Shown piece by piece: positions 47,373-58,119 of a stretch of DNA of 64,000 bases. Location of the stretch: the NCBI RefSeq assembly GCF_000167355.1, contig NZ_AAEW02000002.1, positions 124,001 to 188,000 on the forward strand. The letters are read 5' to 3'. The DNA comes from Desulfuromonas acetoxidans DSM 684 (GTDB taxonomy: Bacteria > Desulfobacterota > Desulfuromonadia > Desulfuromonadales > Desulfuromonadaceae). Numbering within the stretch: position 1 is the first letter of the stretch; each line of letters opens with the position of its first letter. Under the pieces are notes generated by a model. That model saw nothing but the letters and a program-made list of their open reading frames with translations, ran no database searches and was not told the origin of the DNA. The position numbers and the translations under genes were made by a program.

Positions 47373-47714
47373 ATGGCGTCAACCATCATCCGTACTGCAG
47401 AACAGGACGAGTACGATCTTGCCGATCATCCGTTGTTCTTCGTTCGTGACGTGGTGACGAAAGAGCACACCCCGCACCTGTCACTGCACCGCGGCCGGAT
47501 TGAACCCGGCGGGGAGATCACTCCGCACCGACAGGAGCATACCGAAACCATGTACATTCTCTCGGGAGACGTGGAGTGTACTCTGGACGACGAAAAATTC
47601 GAACTCGGTACCGGCACCTGTCTGGTGATCGAACCGCACACCATGCGCGGTTTAAAAAACATCGGCGACCAACCGGTGGAATTATTGGTGGTCTTCACCC
47701 CGCCCTTAGCCTGA
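47373..47714 (+). CDS. Small single-domain cupin
   Basis: 113 residues. One cupin barrel: motif 1 GRIEPGGEITPHRQEHTETMYILSG (His-His-Glu metal ligands pattern) and motif 2 GTCLVIEPHTMRGLKN with the last His. Ligand unknown; such stand-alone cupins are often metal-dependent sensors or isomerases. An intrinsic terminator follows at 47784. Confidence 0.85.
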   Translation: MASTIIRTAEQDEYDLADHPLFFVRDVVTKEHTPHLSLHRGRIEPGGEITPHRQEHTETMYILSGDVECTLDDEKFELGTGTCLVIEPHTMRGLKNIGDQPVELLVVFTPPLA

Positions 47715-47783
47715 CAGGATGTGATCCATCGCCAACAGGATTTTTTCAATATCCTGCGAAGGGCGCCGCAACAGAACGTTTTT

Positions 47784-47820
47784 AAACAGCCTCCCTCCCT
47801 GCAGCGGCGGCTGTTTTTTC
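47784..47820 (+). terminator. Intrinsic terminator of the cupin gene
   Basis: Stem AAACAGCC (47784-47791) / GGCTGTTT (47809-47816), followed by a T-rich run. Confidence 0.75.
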
Positions 47821-47823
47821 TTT

Positions 47824-47853
47824 TTGCCTCACCATGGGGGCAAATGGTATAAG
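47824..47853 (+). promoter_or_regulatory. Candidate promoter of hslVU
   Basis: TTGCCT (47824-47829) and TATAAG (47848-47853) with an 18-bp spacer, about 90 bp before hslV. Whether it is a heat-shock (sigma32) promoter cannot be decided by eye. Confidence 0.35.
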
Positions 47854-47941
47854 TGGAATCTTTCCCTGAAAACGCCTGACTTTGGGCGGTTAGCACGCCG
47901 TTTGCCCTTCGGAGGTCAACGGATGCAGATAGGACAACAAC

Positions 47942-48472
47942 ATGTTTCGAGGAACCACCATCGTCTGTGTTCGCCGGGATGACCAAGTAACCTTGGCCGG
48001 AGACGGTCAGGTGACGCTGGGACATACCGTCATGAAACACGGTGCCTGTAAAATTAGGCGCATGCACAACGATCAGATTATCGCTGGCTTTGCCGGCAGT
48101 ACAGCAGATGCGTTCACTCTGTTTGAAAAGTTCGAGGCCAAACTGCAGGAGTTTCGCGGCCAACTGGCCCGCGCAGCCGTAGCCCTGGCCAAAGACTGGC
48201 GCAATGACCGTGTATTACGCCGCCTTGAAGCTCTGTTACTCGTCGCCGATCGCGACCAGACTCTGGTTATCTCCGGCGTTGGCGACGTTATTGAAAGCGA
48301 CGATGGCGTTGCTGCCATCGGCTCCGGTGGTCCATATGCCCAGGCGGCAGCACGCGCCTTGTTGCGCAACACCGACATGGTGCCGGAGCAAATTGCCGAG
48401 CAGGCACTGACCATTGCGGCAGAGATTTGCATTTACACCAACGACAACATCAGTATGGAAACATTGTCATGA
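47942..48472 (+). CDS. hslV: ATP-dependent protease proteolytic subunit HslV
   Basis: 176 residues. N-terminal nucleophile threonine protease: the start [12 protein letters not shown] should be processed to expose the catalytic Thr5. Beta-type proteasome motifs [14 protein letters not shown] and [10 protein letters not shown] are present. It forms a double hexamer capped by HslU. The stop overlaps the hslU start (ATGA). Confidence 0.97.
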   Translation: MFRGTTIVCVRRDDQVTLAGDGQVTLGHTVMKHGACKIRRMHNDQIIAGFAGSTADAFTLFEKFEAKLQEFRGQLARAAVALAKDWRNDRVLRRLEALLLVADRDQTLVISGVGDVIESDDGVAAIGSGGPYAQAAARALLRNTDMVPEQIAEQALTIAAEICIYTNDNISMETLS

Positions 48473-49797
48473 CCAATTTTACCCCGCGGGAGATTGTCTC
48501 GGAGCTGGATCGTTACATCATCGGCCAGCGCGGCGCCAAGCGTGCCGTGGCTGTCGCCCTGCGCAACCGCTGGCGACGTCAACAGGTCCCAGCGGAGTTG
48601 CGCGACGAGATCTCGCCGAAGAATATCATTATGATCGGTGCCACCGGCGTCGGTAAAACCGAAATTGCCCGGCGACTGGCCAAACTGGCCCAGGCACCAT
48701 TTATCAAAGTCGAAGCCAGCAAATTTACCGAAGTCGGCTATGTTGGCCGCGATGTCGAAAGCATGGTGCGCGACCTGGTGGAACTGGCTATTATCATGGT
48801 ACGCGAACAGGAAGCCAAGAAGGTCCGTCTCAAAGCAGAAGAGCGCGCTGAAGAGAAGCTGCTTGACCTGCTGCTGCCCGGGGAGCGCAAAAACCTCGAC
48901 AGCGAAGACGACAGCAGCAGTTCGACCCGAGACAAACTACGCCGCCTGTTGCGCATGGGTGAGCTGGATAACCGTTTTGTCGAACTGGAAACCGAGGAGA
49001 GCACCATTCCGGCCATGGAGGTGTTAACGCCACCGGGAGCTGAAGATATGGGCCTGAACATCAAGGAGATGTTCGGCAACATGTTCCCGAAGAAAACCAA
49101 GCGCCGCCGCATTGCCGTCAGCGAAGCACGCCAGATTCTCATTGATCAGGAAGCGGAAAAACTGGTCGATATGGACAATGTCCAACAACAAGCCCGTGAC
49201 CTCACCGAACAAAGTGGTATCATCTTTATTGATGAAATCGACAAAGTGGCGAGCAAAGACGGTGGTCAAGGACCGGAAGTGTCCCGTGAGGGCGTACAAC
49301 GCGACATTCTGCCCATTGTTGAAGGCAGTACCGTGAACACCAAGTACGGTGCGGTCAAAACCGACCACATACTGTTCGTGGCCGCCGGAGCATTTCATGT
49401 GGCCAAGCCATCGGACCTGATCCCGGAGTTGCAGGGGCGCTTTCCAATCCGCGTTGAGCTGGACAATCTGGGTGAGGAGGAGTTTGTTCGCATCCTCACC
49501 GAGCCGAAAAATTCGCTGGTCAACCAGTATCAGGCCCTGATGTCCACAGAAAACATCACCCTGAGTTTTACCAGCGAGGCAATTCACGAAATTGCCCGCA
49601 CGGCCGCCCAAGTCAACGAACAGACAGAAAATATCGGTGCACGTCGTTTACACACCATCATGGAGAAACTGCTCGAAGAGCTCTCTTTTGACGCTCCGGA
49701 AATGAACGAGAAAACCCTGACCATTGACGTGGCTCAGGTCCGGGAAAGTCTTGGTGATATCGTTGGTGACGAAGACTTGTCCCGCTTTATTCTCTAG
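48469..49797 (+). CDS. hslU: ATP-dependent protease ATPase subunit HslU
   Basis: 442 residues from ATG 48469 (overlapping hslV). AAA+ unfoldase: N-terminal [17 protein letters not shown], Walker [13 protein letters not shown], pore loop [16 protein letters not shown], intermediate domain around 110-225, Walker [12 protein letters not shown], sensor/arginine finger region [11 protein letters not shown] and the C-terminal YLSRFIL-type docking tail (DLSRFIL). Confidence 0.98.
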   Translation: MTNFTPREIVSELDRYIIGQRGAKRAVAVALRNRWRRQQVPAELRDEISPKNIIMIGATGVGKTEIARRLAKLAQAPFIKVEASKFTEVGYVGRDVESMVRDLVELAIIMVREQEAKKVRLKAEERAEEKLLDLLLPGERKNLDSEDDSSSSTRDKLRRLLRMGELDNRFVELETEESTIPAMEVLTPPGAEDMGLNIKEMFGNMFPKKTKRRRIAVSEARQILIDQEAEKLVDMDNVQQQARDLTEQSGIIFIDEIDKVASKDGGQGPEVSREGVQRDILPIVEGSTVNTKYGAVKTDHILFVAAGAFHVAKPSDLIPELQGRFPIRVELDNLGEEEFVRILTEPKNSLVNQYQALMSTENITLSFTSEAIHEIARTAAQVNEQTENIGARRLHTIMEKLLEELSFDAPEMNEKTLTIDVAQVRESLGDIVGDEDLSRFIL

Positions 49798-49817
49798 CGG
49801 TTGAAAGGGTTTCAAGC

Positions 49818-50708
49818 ATGCAGGAAATTATCAATAAAGCCAAAGTGCTGGTCGAGGCATTGCCGTATATCCAGCGCTTCAACAATAAAACCATTGTCAT
49901 CAAGTACGGCGGCAATGCCATGGTCGAAGAGCACCTTAAAGAGAGCTTTGCCAACGACATCATCCTGCTCAAGCTGATCGGCCTTAATCCGGTCATCGTC
50001 CACGGTGGTGGACCACAAATCGGCAAAGTGCTTAAGGAGATGGGCCGTGAAACGGACTTTGTCCAGGGCATGCGCGTCACCGATCACGAAACCATGAACG
50101 TCGTCGAAATGGTGCTTGGCGGCAAGGTGAACAAAGAGATCGTCGGCAACATCAACCACTTCGGCGGCAAAGCGGTTGGCTTGTCCGGCAAGGACGGCAA
50201 CCTGATCACCGCCCGCAAGCTGGAGATGAAACGCATCAATCCAGACACTCTGACTCCGGAAATCATCGATGTCGGCATGGTCGGCGAAGTGGCTTCCATC
50301 AATCCGGCGGTCCTCACCGCCCTTGAGGAGAGCAGCTTTATCCCGGTCATTGCTCCGGTGGGTGTTGGTGTCAACGGTGAAACCTATAATATCAACGCCG
50401 ATCTGGTTGCCGGTCGAGTGGCTGGAGCCCTGCATGCCGAGAAGCTGATTCTGCTTACCGACATTGAAGGGGTCAAAGACAAACAGGGCGAGCTGATTTC
50501 GACCATTGACATTGATGAAGTTCCCGGCTTAATAGACGATGGCACCATTGGCGGCGGCATGATCCCCAAAGTCAATTGCTGTGTCGATGCGGTGATGGAA
50601 GGGGTGAAAAAAGCCCACATTATCGATGGCCGCATGGAACATGCCTGTCTGCTGGAAATCTTTACCGACCAAGGGATCGGCACCGCTGTAGCGAGGTTTA
50701 AACGATGA
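49818..50708 (+). CDS. argB: Acetylglutamate kinase
   Basis: 296 residues. Second step of arginine synthesis: phosphorylates N-acetylglutamate. Amino-acid kinase fold: [36 protein letters not shown], and C-terminal [21 protein letters not shown]. The N-terminal helix (about 1-20) is the element used by arginine-sensitive, hexameric forms, so feedback inhibition by arginine is plausible. Starts the argB-argD run 20 bp after hslU. Confidence 0.96.
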   Translation: MQEIINKAKVLVEALPYIQRFNNKTIVIKYGGNAMVEEHLKESFANDIILLKLIGLNPVIVHGGGPQIGKVLKEMGRETDFVQGMRVTDHETMNVVEMVLGGKVNKEIVGNINHFGGKAVGLSGKDGNLITARKLEMKRINPDTLTPEIIDVGMVGEVASINPAVLTALEESSFIPVIAPVGVGVNGETYNINADLVAGRVAGALHAEKLILLTDIEGVKDKQGELISTIDIDEVPGLIDDGTIGGGMIPKVNCCVDAVMEGVKKAHIIDGRMEHACLLEIFTDQGIGTAVARFKR

Positions 50709-51910
50709 GCACATCACAAGACTGGATCACCCGCGGTGATCAGCATATTACAACCACGTACGGCCGCTACCCGCTGGTTGCGGTGAAAGGCGAAGGCTGC
50801 TGGCTGTGGGATGCCGATGGCAACAAATATCTCGATTTTCTCGCCGGTGTCGCGGTCAACAACCTGGGCCATTGTCATCCCAAAGTGGTTGAGGCCCTGC
50901 AGCGGCAGGCGGCAACGTTGATCCACTGCTCGAATTACTACCATATTCCAAGCCAGATTGAGCTGGCGGAGATTCTCTGCGAGCACTCTTTCGGCGACCG
51001 GGTGTTCTTCTGCAACTCTGGGGCTGAAGCCAACGAAGCGGCCATGAAACTGGTGCGCAAGTACAGCGCTGAAAAGCACGGTGAAAACCGCTTTGAAGTG
51101 ATCACCGCGCTGGCCTCGTTCCACGGCCGCACCATCGGCACCATCAGTGCCACCGGCCAGGACGCCGTACGCAAAGGGTTCACTCCGGTGGTTCCCGGTT
51201 TCAAATATGTGCCGTTCGGCGATATCGACGCCATGCGTAGTGCCATCAGCCCCAACACCTGTGCGGTCATGCTGGAACCGGTTCAGGGTGAAGGCGGCGT
51301 CAATGTCCCACCTGAAGGCTACCTCAAGGCGGTGCGTCAACTGTGCGATGAGCAGGACCTGCTGCTGGTATTTGACGAGGTTCAGGTCGGCTGCGGTCGT
51401 ACCGGAACCCTGTTCGCCTATCAACACGACGAGATCGCTCCGGACATTATGACTCTGGCCAAAGCTCTGGCCGGCGGTCCGCCCATCGGTGCCATGGTCG
51501 CCACTGAAGAGGTCGCCGCAACCTTTGTCCCTGGTACGCACGGCTCCACGTTTGGCGGCAACCCGCTAATGACCAGCGCTGCCGTCGCCGCCATGCGTTG
51601 TCTGCTTGATGACGGCGTGCTCGACAACTGCGTGGCCATGGGTGATTATCTGCGTGAGCAACTCGAAGCACTGAGCAGCCGGTTTTCCTTCGCCGGAGCC
51701 GTGCGTGGTCGTGGTTTGATTCTCGGCCTGCAACTGGAGACTCCCGGTGCGGACATCGTCAAACAAGCCATGGCCAAAGGGCTGTTGATCAACTGCACTG
51801 CCGGCAGCGTGTTGCGTTTCGTGCCGCCATTGATCGTCAGCCGCGAAGAGATCGACCAGGCCATGACGATCCTTGGCGAGGTGTTGAGCGAGGTGGAGAA
51901 AAACAGATAA
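50705..51910 (+). CDS. argD: Acetylornithine aminotransferase
   Basis: 401 residues, ATG overlapping the argB stop. PLP-dependent class III aminotransferase: [37 protein letters not shown] with the PLP Asp, and the Schiff-base Lys in [10 protein letters not shown]. It converts acetylglutamate semialdehyde to acetylornithine; many ArgD also serve succinyl-diaminopimelate transamination, but here DapL covers lysine. Confidence 0.95.
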   Translation: MSTSQDWITRGDQHITTTYGRYPLVAVKGEGCWLWDADGNKYLDFLAGVAVNNLGHCHPKVVEALQRQAATLIHCSNYYHIPSQIELAEILCEHSFGDRVFFCNSGAEANEAAMKLVRKYSAEKHGENRFEVITALASFHGRTIGTISATGQDAVRKGFTPVVPGFKYVPFGDIDAMRSAISPNTCAVMLEPVQGEGGVNVPPEGYLKAVRQLCDEQDLLLVFDEVQVGCGRTGTLFAYQHDEIAPDIMTLAKALAGGPPIGAMVATEEVAATFVPGTHGSTFGGNPLMTSAAVAAMRCLLDDGVLDNCVAMGDYLREQLEALSSRFSFAGAVRGRGLILGLQLETPGADIVKQAMAKGLLINCTAGSVLRFVPPLIVSREEIDQAMTILGEVLSEVEKNR

Positions 51911-51945
51911 CAACACGGCATGACTTTTAAGCTAGTGAGGAGTCA

Positions 51946-52098
51946 ATGAAACCATCCAGAGAAGCCATCATCGGAACGATTATTATCCTTTCGCTGGTGA
52001 TTGCCGCCCTGATTTGGAATCATTTTGCACCAAGTCGCGGCAAGTATCATGCACCGTATAAATATTACGAGGGAGATCGTCCCAACTATAACCGCTAA
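51946..52098 (+). CDS. 50-residue single-membrane-segment protein in the arg cluster
   Basis: ATG 51946 with GAGGAG just upstream, TAA at 52096-52098. Begins MKPSREAIIGTIIILSLV; a hydrophobic helix spans residues 8-24 (through ALIW). The remainder is polar and Tyr/Lys-rich (RGKYHAPYKYYEGD), ending in NYNR. Good ribosome binding site and placement 35 bp after argD and 56 bp before argF support a real gene. No family recognised. Confidence 0.65.
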   Translation: MKPSREAIIGTIIILSLVIAALIWNHFAPSRGKYHAPYKYYEGDRPNYNR

Positions 52099-52154
52099 GC
52101 GGTTCACTGATCGGGCTGCCGCCAGGCGATGGCCCCATAAACAGGAGTGTTATT

Positions 52155-53069
52155 GTGACTAACCATTTTCTCTGTCTGACCGACTGGACGGCTGCAGAGC
52201 TTGATGCCATTTTTGCTCTGACCAAAGAGCTCAAGGACAAACAGAAGCAAGGCATTGCCCATCCGCTGCTGGCCGGAAAAACCCTGGGAATGATTTTTGA
52301 GAAGAGTTCCACCCGCACCCGCATCTCCTTTGAAGTGGGCATGTACCAATTGGGTGGTCACGCATTGTTTTTGTCATCAAGCAACACCCAGCTTGGCCGC
52401 GGAGAACCGATCAAAGACACGGCGCGAGTGATGTCACGCTACGTTGACGGCATCATGATCCGCACCTTCTCCCAAGAGGGGATCGAGGAGCTGGCCCGTT
52501 ATGCCGATGTGCCGGTGATCAATGCCCTGACCGACAGTTATCACCCCTGCCAGGTAATGGCCGACCTGTTTACGGTTCTGGAACACAAAGGCAGCTACAA
52601 AGATCAGGTCTACTGTTGGATCGGCGACGGCAACAACATGGCCCATTCGTGGATCAATGCCGCGGCTGTGCTCGGATTTGAGCTGCGCGTGGCCACGCCG
52701 AAAGGCTATGAGCCGGATACCTCGGTGATTGAACGGGCTGAACAACTGGGTGCCAAGATCACCTACACCAATGATCCGTTGCAAGCCGCCTGGGGTGCTG
52801 ATGTGCTGAATACCGATGTATGGGCGAGCATGGGCCAGGAGCAGGAACAGTTGCAGCGCGAAAAAGATTTTGTTGGCTTCCAGATCAATGCCGAAGTGAT
52901 TGATGCCGCCGATGGTGACTGCCTGGTGCTCCATTGCCTGCCGGCACATCGCGGCGAAGAGATTACCGACGACGTTATCGAAGGTCGCCATTCGGTGGTC
53001 TTTGATGAAGCGGAAAACCGCCTTCACGTCCAGAAAGCGATCATGGCCACCCTGATGAACAAGGAGTAA
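52155..53069 (+). CDS. argF: Ornithine carbamoyltransferase
   Basis: 304 residues from GTG 52155. Makes citrulline from ornithine and carbamoyl phosphate. Carbamoyl-phosphate loop EKSSTRTRISFE (about 50), HPCQVMADL with the active-site His, and the ornithine-binding HCLPAHRGEEI (about 265). The SMG-like WASMGQE loop is present. Confidence 0.96.
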   Translation: MTNHFLCLTDWTAAELDAIFALTKELKDKQKQGIAHPLLAGKTLGMIFEKSSTRTRISFEVGMYQLGGHALFLSSSNTQLGRGEPIKDTARVMSRYVDGIMIRTFSQEGIEELARYADVPVINALTDSYHPCQVMADLFTVLEHKGSYKDQVYCWIGDGNNMAHSWINAAAVLGFELRVATPKGYEPDTSVIERAEQLGAKITYTNDPLQAAWGADVLNTDVWASMGQEQEQLQREKDFVGFQINAEVIDAADGDCLVLHCLPAHRGEEITDDVIEGRHSVVFDEAENRLHVQKAIMATLMNKE

Positions 53070-53072
53070 GCG

Positions 53073-53726
53073 ATGAACATTGAATGTCCACACTGTCAGT
53101 TCAGCAAAGAGATTGCCGACGACAAACTGCCGCCGTTACCGGCCAAGGTGACCTGTCCGCAATGTTCTGAACAGTTCACCCTTGAGGCACCCAACGTTGT
53201 CATTGAGGAAGAACCACTGCTGACAGAAGATGCGACCATGCCGACAACGGCACCCGTTCCTCCGACACCACCCGTCGCTCAACCGGCGACCACAACGGCG
53301 ATGGAGGATGTTCCAGCGGGTTTCTGGGTTCGTGTTCTGGCATCCATTATCGATTCAGTGCTGCTACAAGTCATCGGTTTCGGCATGGGCTTTGGCATGC
53401 AGATGGTTCTCGGCGGCACCATGGACCCGGAAGCGGACCCCACGGTGGCCCTGTTGATGTTGGCCATGGGTATGGTCCTGTCAATCGCTTATTATGTCTT
53501 TTTCACCGGCTACAATGGCCAGACGCCGGGCAAAATGGCCTTGCGTATCAAGGTCATCCATAACGATGGCGGCGGTGTCGGCTACGGTCAGGCGTTTGTT
53601 CGTGAAGTCATTGGCAAGTTTTTCTCCGGGGTGCTGTTGTGTATCGGCTACCTGATGGTCGCGTTCCGTGCCGACAAGCGTGGTCTGCACGACCTGATGG
53701 CCCGAACCCGGGTTATTAAAGTATAA
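53073..53726 (+). CDS. RDD family membrane protein with N-terminal MJ0042-type zinc ribbon
   Basis: 217 residues, 3 bp after argF. The N-terminal zinc ribbon has two CxxC pairs (IECPHCQ and [10 protein letters not shown], residues about 5-35). A Pro/Thr-rich linker follows, then an RDD domain (about 85-215) beginning [18 protein letters not shown] with three hydrophobic segments and [16 protein letters not shown] proteins include possible ion antiporters; function here unknown. Placement inside the arginine cluster suggests co-expression. Confidence 0.85.
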   Translation: MNIECPHCQFSKEIADDKLPPLPAKVTCPQCSEQFTLEAPNVVIEEEPLLTEDATMPTTAPVPPTPPVAQPATTTAMEDVPAGFWVRVLASIIDSVLLQVIGFGMGFGMQMVLGGTMDPEADPTVALLMLAMGMVLSIAYYVFFTGYNGQTPGKMALRIKVIHNDGGGVGYGQAFVREVIGKFFSGVLLCIGYLMVAFRADKRGLHDLMARTRVIKV

Positions 53727-53779
53727 TTCCACAGGCGGTGAACACCACCGTCACTGTTTTGTGTCACAAGGAGACGCTC

Positions 53780-54997
53780 ATGCAAAAAAAAGGCACTATC
53801 AAAAAAGCGGTCCTCGCCTACTCCGGAGGCCTGGACACCTCAATCATCCTCAAATGGCTGGTCGAAGAATATGGTTGTGAAGTGATTGCTTTCGCAGCCG
53901 ACCTCGGTCAGGGTGAAGAACTCGATTTCATCCCTGAGAAAGCCAAGAAAACCGGCGCCAGCAAATGCTTTATCGAAGATCTGCGCGAAGAGTTTGTCCG
54001 CGACTTCGTATTCCCGATGTTCCGCGCCAACGCCATTTACGAAGGCCGTTACTTCCTCGGCACATCCATTGCCCGTCCGTTGATCGCCAAAAAGCAGATG
54101 GAGATCGCCCTCGCCGAAGGCGCTGATGCGGTATCCCACGGCGCCACCGGCAAAGGCAACGACCAGGTCCGTTTTGAGCTGGGCTACTACCACTTCGATC
54201 CGAGTATCCATGTCATCGCACCATGGCGCGAATGGGATCTCAACAGCCGCAGTGCTCTGGAGGCCTACGCCAAGAAGCACGGCATTCCGGTACCGACCAG
54301 CAAGAAATTCCCCTGGAGCAGCGACCGCAACCTGCTGCACATCTCTTTTGAGGGTGACATTCTTGAAGACCCCTGGGCAGAAGCACCGGAGGAGATGTAC
54401 GTCCTATCCACTCGTCCCGAAGATGCCCCGGACCAACCGGAATTCGTTGAGATCGAGTTCAAAAATGGTGACCCGGTCGCCATCAACGGCGAACAACTGT
54501 CCCCGGCCAACCTGCTGGCCAAGCTCAACGAGTTGGGTGGCAAGCACGGCATCGGTCGTATCGACCTGATGGAAAACCGTTACGTCGGCATGAAGAGCCG
54601 TGGCGTCTATGAAACACCGGGCGGCACTATTCTCGAAGAAGCTCATCGCGGCGTTGAGTCCATCACCATGGACCGCGAAGTGATGCATCTGCGTGATTCA
54701 CTGATCCCGCGCTATGCGGAGATGGTCTACAACGGTTACTGGTTCGCCCCGGAGCGTGAAGCCCTGCAAACGCTGATCGATGACACCCAGAAAACCGTTA
54801 ACGGTATGGCGCGCGTCAAACTGTACAAAGGCCACTGCCGCGTGGTTGGACGCAAGTCGGACACCGACAGCCTGTTCAATGTTGAATTCGCCACCTTTGA
54901 GGCGGATGAAGTGTACAACCAGGCGGATGCCGAAGGTTTCATCAAGCTCAACGCTCTGCGTCTGCGCATTCGCAGCATGATGAACAAAAAAGCGTAA
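53780..54997 (+). CDS. argG: Argininosuccinate synthase
   Basis: 405 residues from ATG 53780 with AAGGAG; the upstream frame start at 53738 is not needed. ATP-pyrophosphatase P-loop AYSGGLDTS at about 14-22, then [16 protein letters not shown] and the citrulline/aspartate site region. Couples citrulline with aspartate. Terminator at 55012-55039. Confidence 0.97.
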   Translation: MQKKGTIKKAVLAYSGGLDTSIILKWLVEEYGCEVIAFAADLGQGEELDFIPEKAKKTGASKCFIEDLREEFVRDFVFPMFRANAIYEGRYFLGTSIARPLIAKKQMEIALAEGADAVSHGATGKGNDQVRFELGYYHFDPSIHVIAPWREWDLNSRSALEAYAKKHGIPVPTSKKFPWSSDRNLLHISFEGDILEDPWAEAPEEMYVLSTRPEDAPDQPEFVEIEFKNGDPVAINGEQLSPANLLAKLNELGGKHGIGRIDLMENRYVGMKSRGVYETPGGTILEEAHRGVESITMDREVMHLRDSLIPRYAEMVYNGYWFAPEREALQTLIDDTQKTVNGMARVKLYKGHCRVVGRKSDTDSLFNVEFATFEADEVYNQADAEGFIKLNALRLRIRSMMNKKA

Positions 54998-55011
54998 CCG
55001 CACGATCCTGC

Positions 55012-55046
55012 AAGCCGGGGTCCGTTGCGGCCCCGGCTTTTCCCGT
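55012..55046 (+). terminator. Intrinsic terminator after argG
   Basis: Stem AAGCCGGGG (55012-55020) / CCCCGGCTT (55031-55039), followed by a T-rich stretch. Confidence 0.75.
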
Positions 55047-55062
55047 TTTTTGTGTAGGTTCC

Positions 55063-55560
55063 ATGGACTATCCGTTACAAAAACAGATCAAGACCTCTGT
55101 GGTCGCCTGTATTGTCGACGAACAGCAGCGCATCCTGCTGACCCGGCGCAACATTCCGCCGTTTTTCGGTCAATGGGTGATGCCGGGCGGAAAAATTGAT
55201 CACGGTGAGCCGATCCACACGGCATTAAAACGGGAAGTCCAGGAAGAGGTCGGTCTTGAAGTCACGGTTGAATCCCTGATCGACGTCTATGAACACGTTA
55301 CCGTTGGAGAACGGCGCGACCACTACATCATCCTCTATTACCGCGCCACGCCGCAGAGTTTTGAGCTGTCCATCAATCCGGATGAGCTCAGTGAAGCGGT
55401 GTGGTTTGCGCCGGAGCAGTTGCCGAAGATTGACGTGCCCCCCGGCTGCCGCCATATTCTCGCCCAGCTCCATCCACAACTGGCCTGGAGCCACCTTGAG
55501 CCACCCGGAGATCTGGCCAACTGTGAAATTCCCGGCGTCTGCCCTGTGGAAAAAGGCTAG
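55063..55560 (+). CDS. Nudix hydrolase
   Basis: 165 residues. Nudix box at about 43-65: GGKIDHGEPIHTALKREVQ followed by EEVGLEV, with the metal-binding REVQEE. Cleaves nucleoside diphosphates linked to other moieties; the substrate is not predictable. Starts 66 bp after argG and is followed after 6 bp by the nitrilase-like gene. Confidence 0.88.
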   Translation: MDYPLQKQIKTSVVACIVDEQQRILLTRRNIPPFFGQWVMPGGKIDHGEPIHTALKREVQEEVGLEVTVESLIDVYEHVTVGERRDHYIILYYRATPQSFELSINPDELSEAVWFAPEQLPKIDVPPGCRHILAQLHPQLAWSHLEPPGDLANCEIPGVCPVEKG

Positions 55561-55566
55561 AGCGGC

Positions 55567-56718
55567 ATGTTCACCATCGTTGACAAAACGGTTCAGCTCG
55601 ATTTTCCACTCGGACACCATCTTCATTGTATGATCGGCCAACTGCCGAACCATATCCGCTTTGACCAGGAAGAGTATCCAGAACAGATCAGTGCCCAAAA
55701 ATGGCAGCGGATACGTTCCGTACTCGATCTGGTCGCCACGGGCCCGGGAAATCTGAAAAAGCTCCATTTCCTGTTGTTCCCGGAAGCGACTTTGCCGGTG
55801 GACTATCTTGATGAAGCTCTGACCATCATCGACCAGCAGTTTTGCGTCAACACCGTTACCATGTTCGGCATGGAACACATGCCATTGCACGCTTTTACCC
55901 GATTAGTCGAAGCCTATGCTGACGACAATCAGGAGATGTTAGACGCTATTGAGACCGATCGGAACAGTGGCGAGATCGATGAATTACGCGTCAACTGGGC
56001 CGCCATCGTCGTGAAAGAATCGGATCGGCGGATGCGGGTGTTTTTTCAGGCAAAAAGCCATCCGTTTGCCGGTGAAGAGAGCCTCGACAATCACGACCTC
56101 TACCACGGCAAAGTTTTCCCACTGTTTCACAGTGAAGCAACCGGATTCAATTTCATGGCGATGATCTGCTTCGATTACATCTACCGCACCATCTACCAAT
56201 CGAATATCAGTACGGTGATTCAGCACGCCAATGAACTGTTTTTCAGAACCCGGCAGCATCTGGATTTTCTGGCGATTCTCGAATGCAACCCCAAGCCGGA
56301 GCACACCACCTTCCGTGATGTGATCAACGGTTTTTATGGTGAATACCTGGCCTCGGCTCCGGGAGTCCGCGAAACCATCACCGTGTTCTGCAACAGCGCC
56401 GAAGCGACCCGCGACAGCCTACCGGAACTCTCTGCGCAAGACACCTTCGGCCACTCGTCGGTGATCATTCACAAAAACCACAAAATGGCTCCGCGCAAAC
56501 TTGACGAATTTTCCGTCGACACCTTTGGCGGTCTGTCGGTGTGCCGATTACGCTTTGGCGCGGAGACGCGTTTGTATTATTTTAACTTACCGGTGTTCCA
56601 TGAGTTTGACCCGCGCACCACGCGCATGCCACTCAAGGTTCACAGCATTTTCGCCCCGGACACCTCCGGCGGCTGGCAGCGGATCAATTTCAGTCCGGTT
56701 GATACGGACACTGTTTAA
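55567..56718 (+). CDS. Divergent nitrilase-superfamily (carbon-nitrogen hydrolase-like) protein
   Basis: 383 residues. The Glu-Lys-Cys triad of nitrilase-type amidases seems present: E73 in LLFPEATLP, K163 in FQAKSHPF and C201 in MICFDYIYR. Outside these motifs it is unlike standard ~260-residue family members. It has about 100 extra residues, including RQHLDFLAILECNPKPEHT and a C-terminal beta-rich part. Amide or nitrile hydrolysis is predicted by motif only. It sits between the Nudix gene and argH (12 bp away), so it may be part of the arginine cluster transcript. Confidence 0.6.
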   Translation: MFTIVDKTVQLDFPLGHHLHCMIGQLPNHIRFDQEEYPEQISAQKWQRIRSVLDLVATGPGNLKKLHFLLFPEATLPVDYLDEALTIIDQQFCVNTVTMFGMEHMPLHAFTRLVEAYADDNQEMLDAIETDRNSGEIDELRVNWAAIVVKESDRRMRVFFQAKSHPFAGEESLDNHDLYHGKVFPLFHSEATGFNFMAMICFDYIYRTIYQSNISTVIQHANELFFRTRQHLDFLAILECNPKPEHTTFRDVINGFYGEYLASAPGVRETITVFCNSAEATRDSLPELSAQDTFGHSSVIIHKNHKMAPRKLDEFSVDTFGGLSVCRLRFGAETRLYYFNLPVFHEFDPRTTRMPLKVHSIFAPDTSGGWQRINFSPVDTDTV

Positions 56719-56730
56719 AGGAGCAAACAT

Positions 56731-58119
56731 ATGAGCGAAAAACTCTGGGGTGGCCGTTTCACCCAGCCTACCGATAAATTTGTCGAGGAGTTCACTGCCT
56801 CCATCGACTTTGACCAGCGCATGTACCGTTACGACATCCAGGGCTCAATGGCTCACGCCCGCATGCTGGGTCGTCAGGAGATCATCACCGTTGATGAAGC
56901 GCAGCAGATCTGTGCCGGGCTTCAGGATATTCTCACCGACATGGAAGCGGGCAACATTGAGTTTTCCGTGGCTCTGGAAGATATCCACATGAACATTGAG
57001 GCACGTCTCATTGAGCGAATCGGCTCGGTGGGCGGAAAGCTGCACACCGGTCGCTCCCGCAACGACCAGGTTGCCGTTGATATCCGCCTCTATCTGCGTG
57101 ACGAGATGAAAGAGATCCTCACCTATCTCGATAAACTGCAGGGTGCGCTGCTCGATCAGGCCGAGGCCAACCTCAACACCATCATGCCGGGCTATACCCA
57201 TCTGCAAACCGCGCAGCCGGTGCTGTTTGCCCATCATATGCTGGCCTACTATGAGATGTTTATGCGTGATAGCGGCCGCATGAACGACTGCCTGCAACGG
57301 ATGAACGTCCTGCCGCTCGGTGCCGGCGCGTTGGCCGGAACCACCTTTCCCATTGACCGTGAATCCGTGGCCAAAGATCTCGGTTTTGACGGCGTGACCC
57401 GCAACAGCCTCGATTCGGTGTCCGACCGCGATTTCGCCCTGGAATTCTGCGCCGCGTCCGCCACGTTGATGATGCACCTGTCACGCCTGAGCGAAGAGCT
57501 GATTCTGTGGTCGAGTGCTGATTTTAACTTCATCGAACTGACGGATGCGTTCTGCACCGGTAGCTCAATCATGCCGCAAAAGAAGAACCCGGATGTCCCG
57601 GAACTGGTGCGCGGCAAGACCGGCCGTGTCTACGGCAACCTGATCAGCCTGCTGACCCTGATGAAATCACTGCCGTTGGCCTATAACAAGGACATGCAGG
57701 AGGATAAGGAACCCCTGTTCGACAGCATCGACACCGTTAAAGGCAGCCTGAAAATCTTTGCCGACATGATCGCTGAAATGGGTGTTAAAGCCGACAACAT
57801 GCGCATTGCCGCAGCACGGGGTTTCTCCACGGCCACTGACGTGGCCGACTACTGCGTCACCAAAGGCATCCCGTTCCGCAATGCCCACGAGATCGTCGGC
57901 AAAACCGTGCGTTACTGCATTGAGAACGGCAAAGATATTCCCGAGCTGACCATCGACGAATTCAAGCAGTTCAGCGATGCCATCGAAGACGACATCTACA
58001 ACTTCGTTACCCTTGAAGCATCAGTCAATGCCCGCCGCGCCACCGGCGGAACCGCACGTAGCGCTGTCGAATCGGAGATCGCCCGTGCCCGCCAGCAACG
58101 CCAGGAGACAACCTCATGA
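56731..58119 (+). CDS. argH: Argininosuccinate lyase
   Basis: 462 residues. Last step of arginine synthesis. Fumarase/aspartase fold: [25 protein letters not shown], and the signature [16 protein letters not shown] (about 280) with the catalytic Ser. Start ATG 56731 after AAAGGAGC. Overlaps the lipoprotein gene by 4 bp. Confidence 0.97.
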   Translation: MSEKLWGGRFTQPTDKFVEEFTASIDFDQRMYRYDIQGSMAHARMLGRQEIITVDEAQQICAGLQDILTDMEAGNIEFSVALEDIHMNIEARLIERIGSVGGKLHTGRSRNDQVAVDIRLYLRDEMKEILTYLDKLQGALLDQAEANLNTIMPGYTHLQTAQPVLFAHHMLAYYEMFMRDSGRMNDCLQRMNVLPLGAGALAGTTFPIDRESVAKDLGFDGVTRNSLDSVSDRDFALEFCAASATLMMHLSRLSEELILWSSADFNFIELTDAFCTGSSIMPQKKNPDVPELVRGKTGRVYGNLISLLTLMKSLPLAYNKDMQEDKEPLFDSIDTVKGSLKIFADMIAEMGVKADNMRIAAARGFSTATDVADYCVTKGIPFRNAHEIVGKTVRYCIENGKDIPELTIDEFKQFSDAIEDDIYNFVTLEASVNARRATGGTARSAVESEIARARQQRQETTS

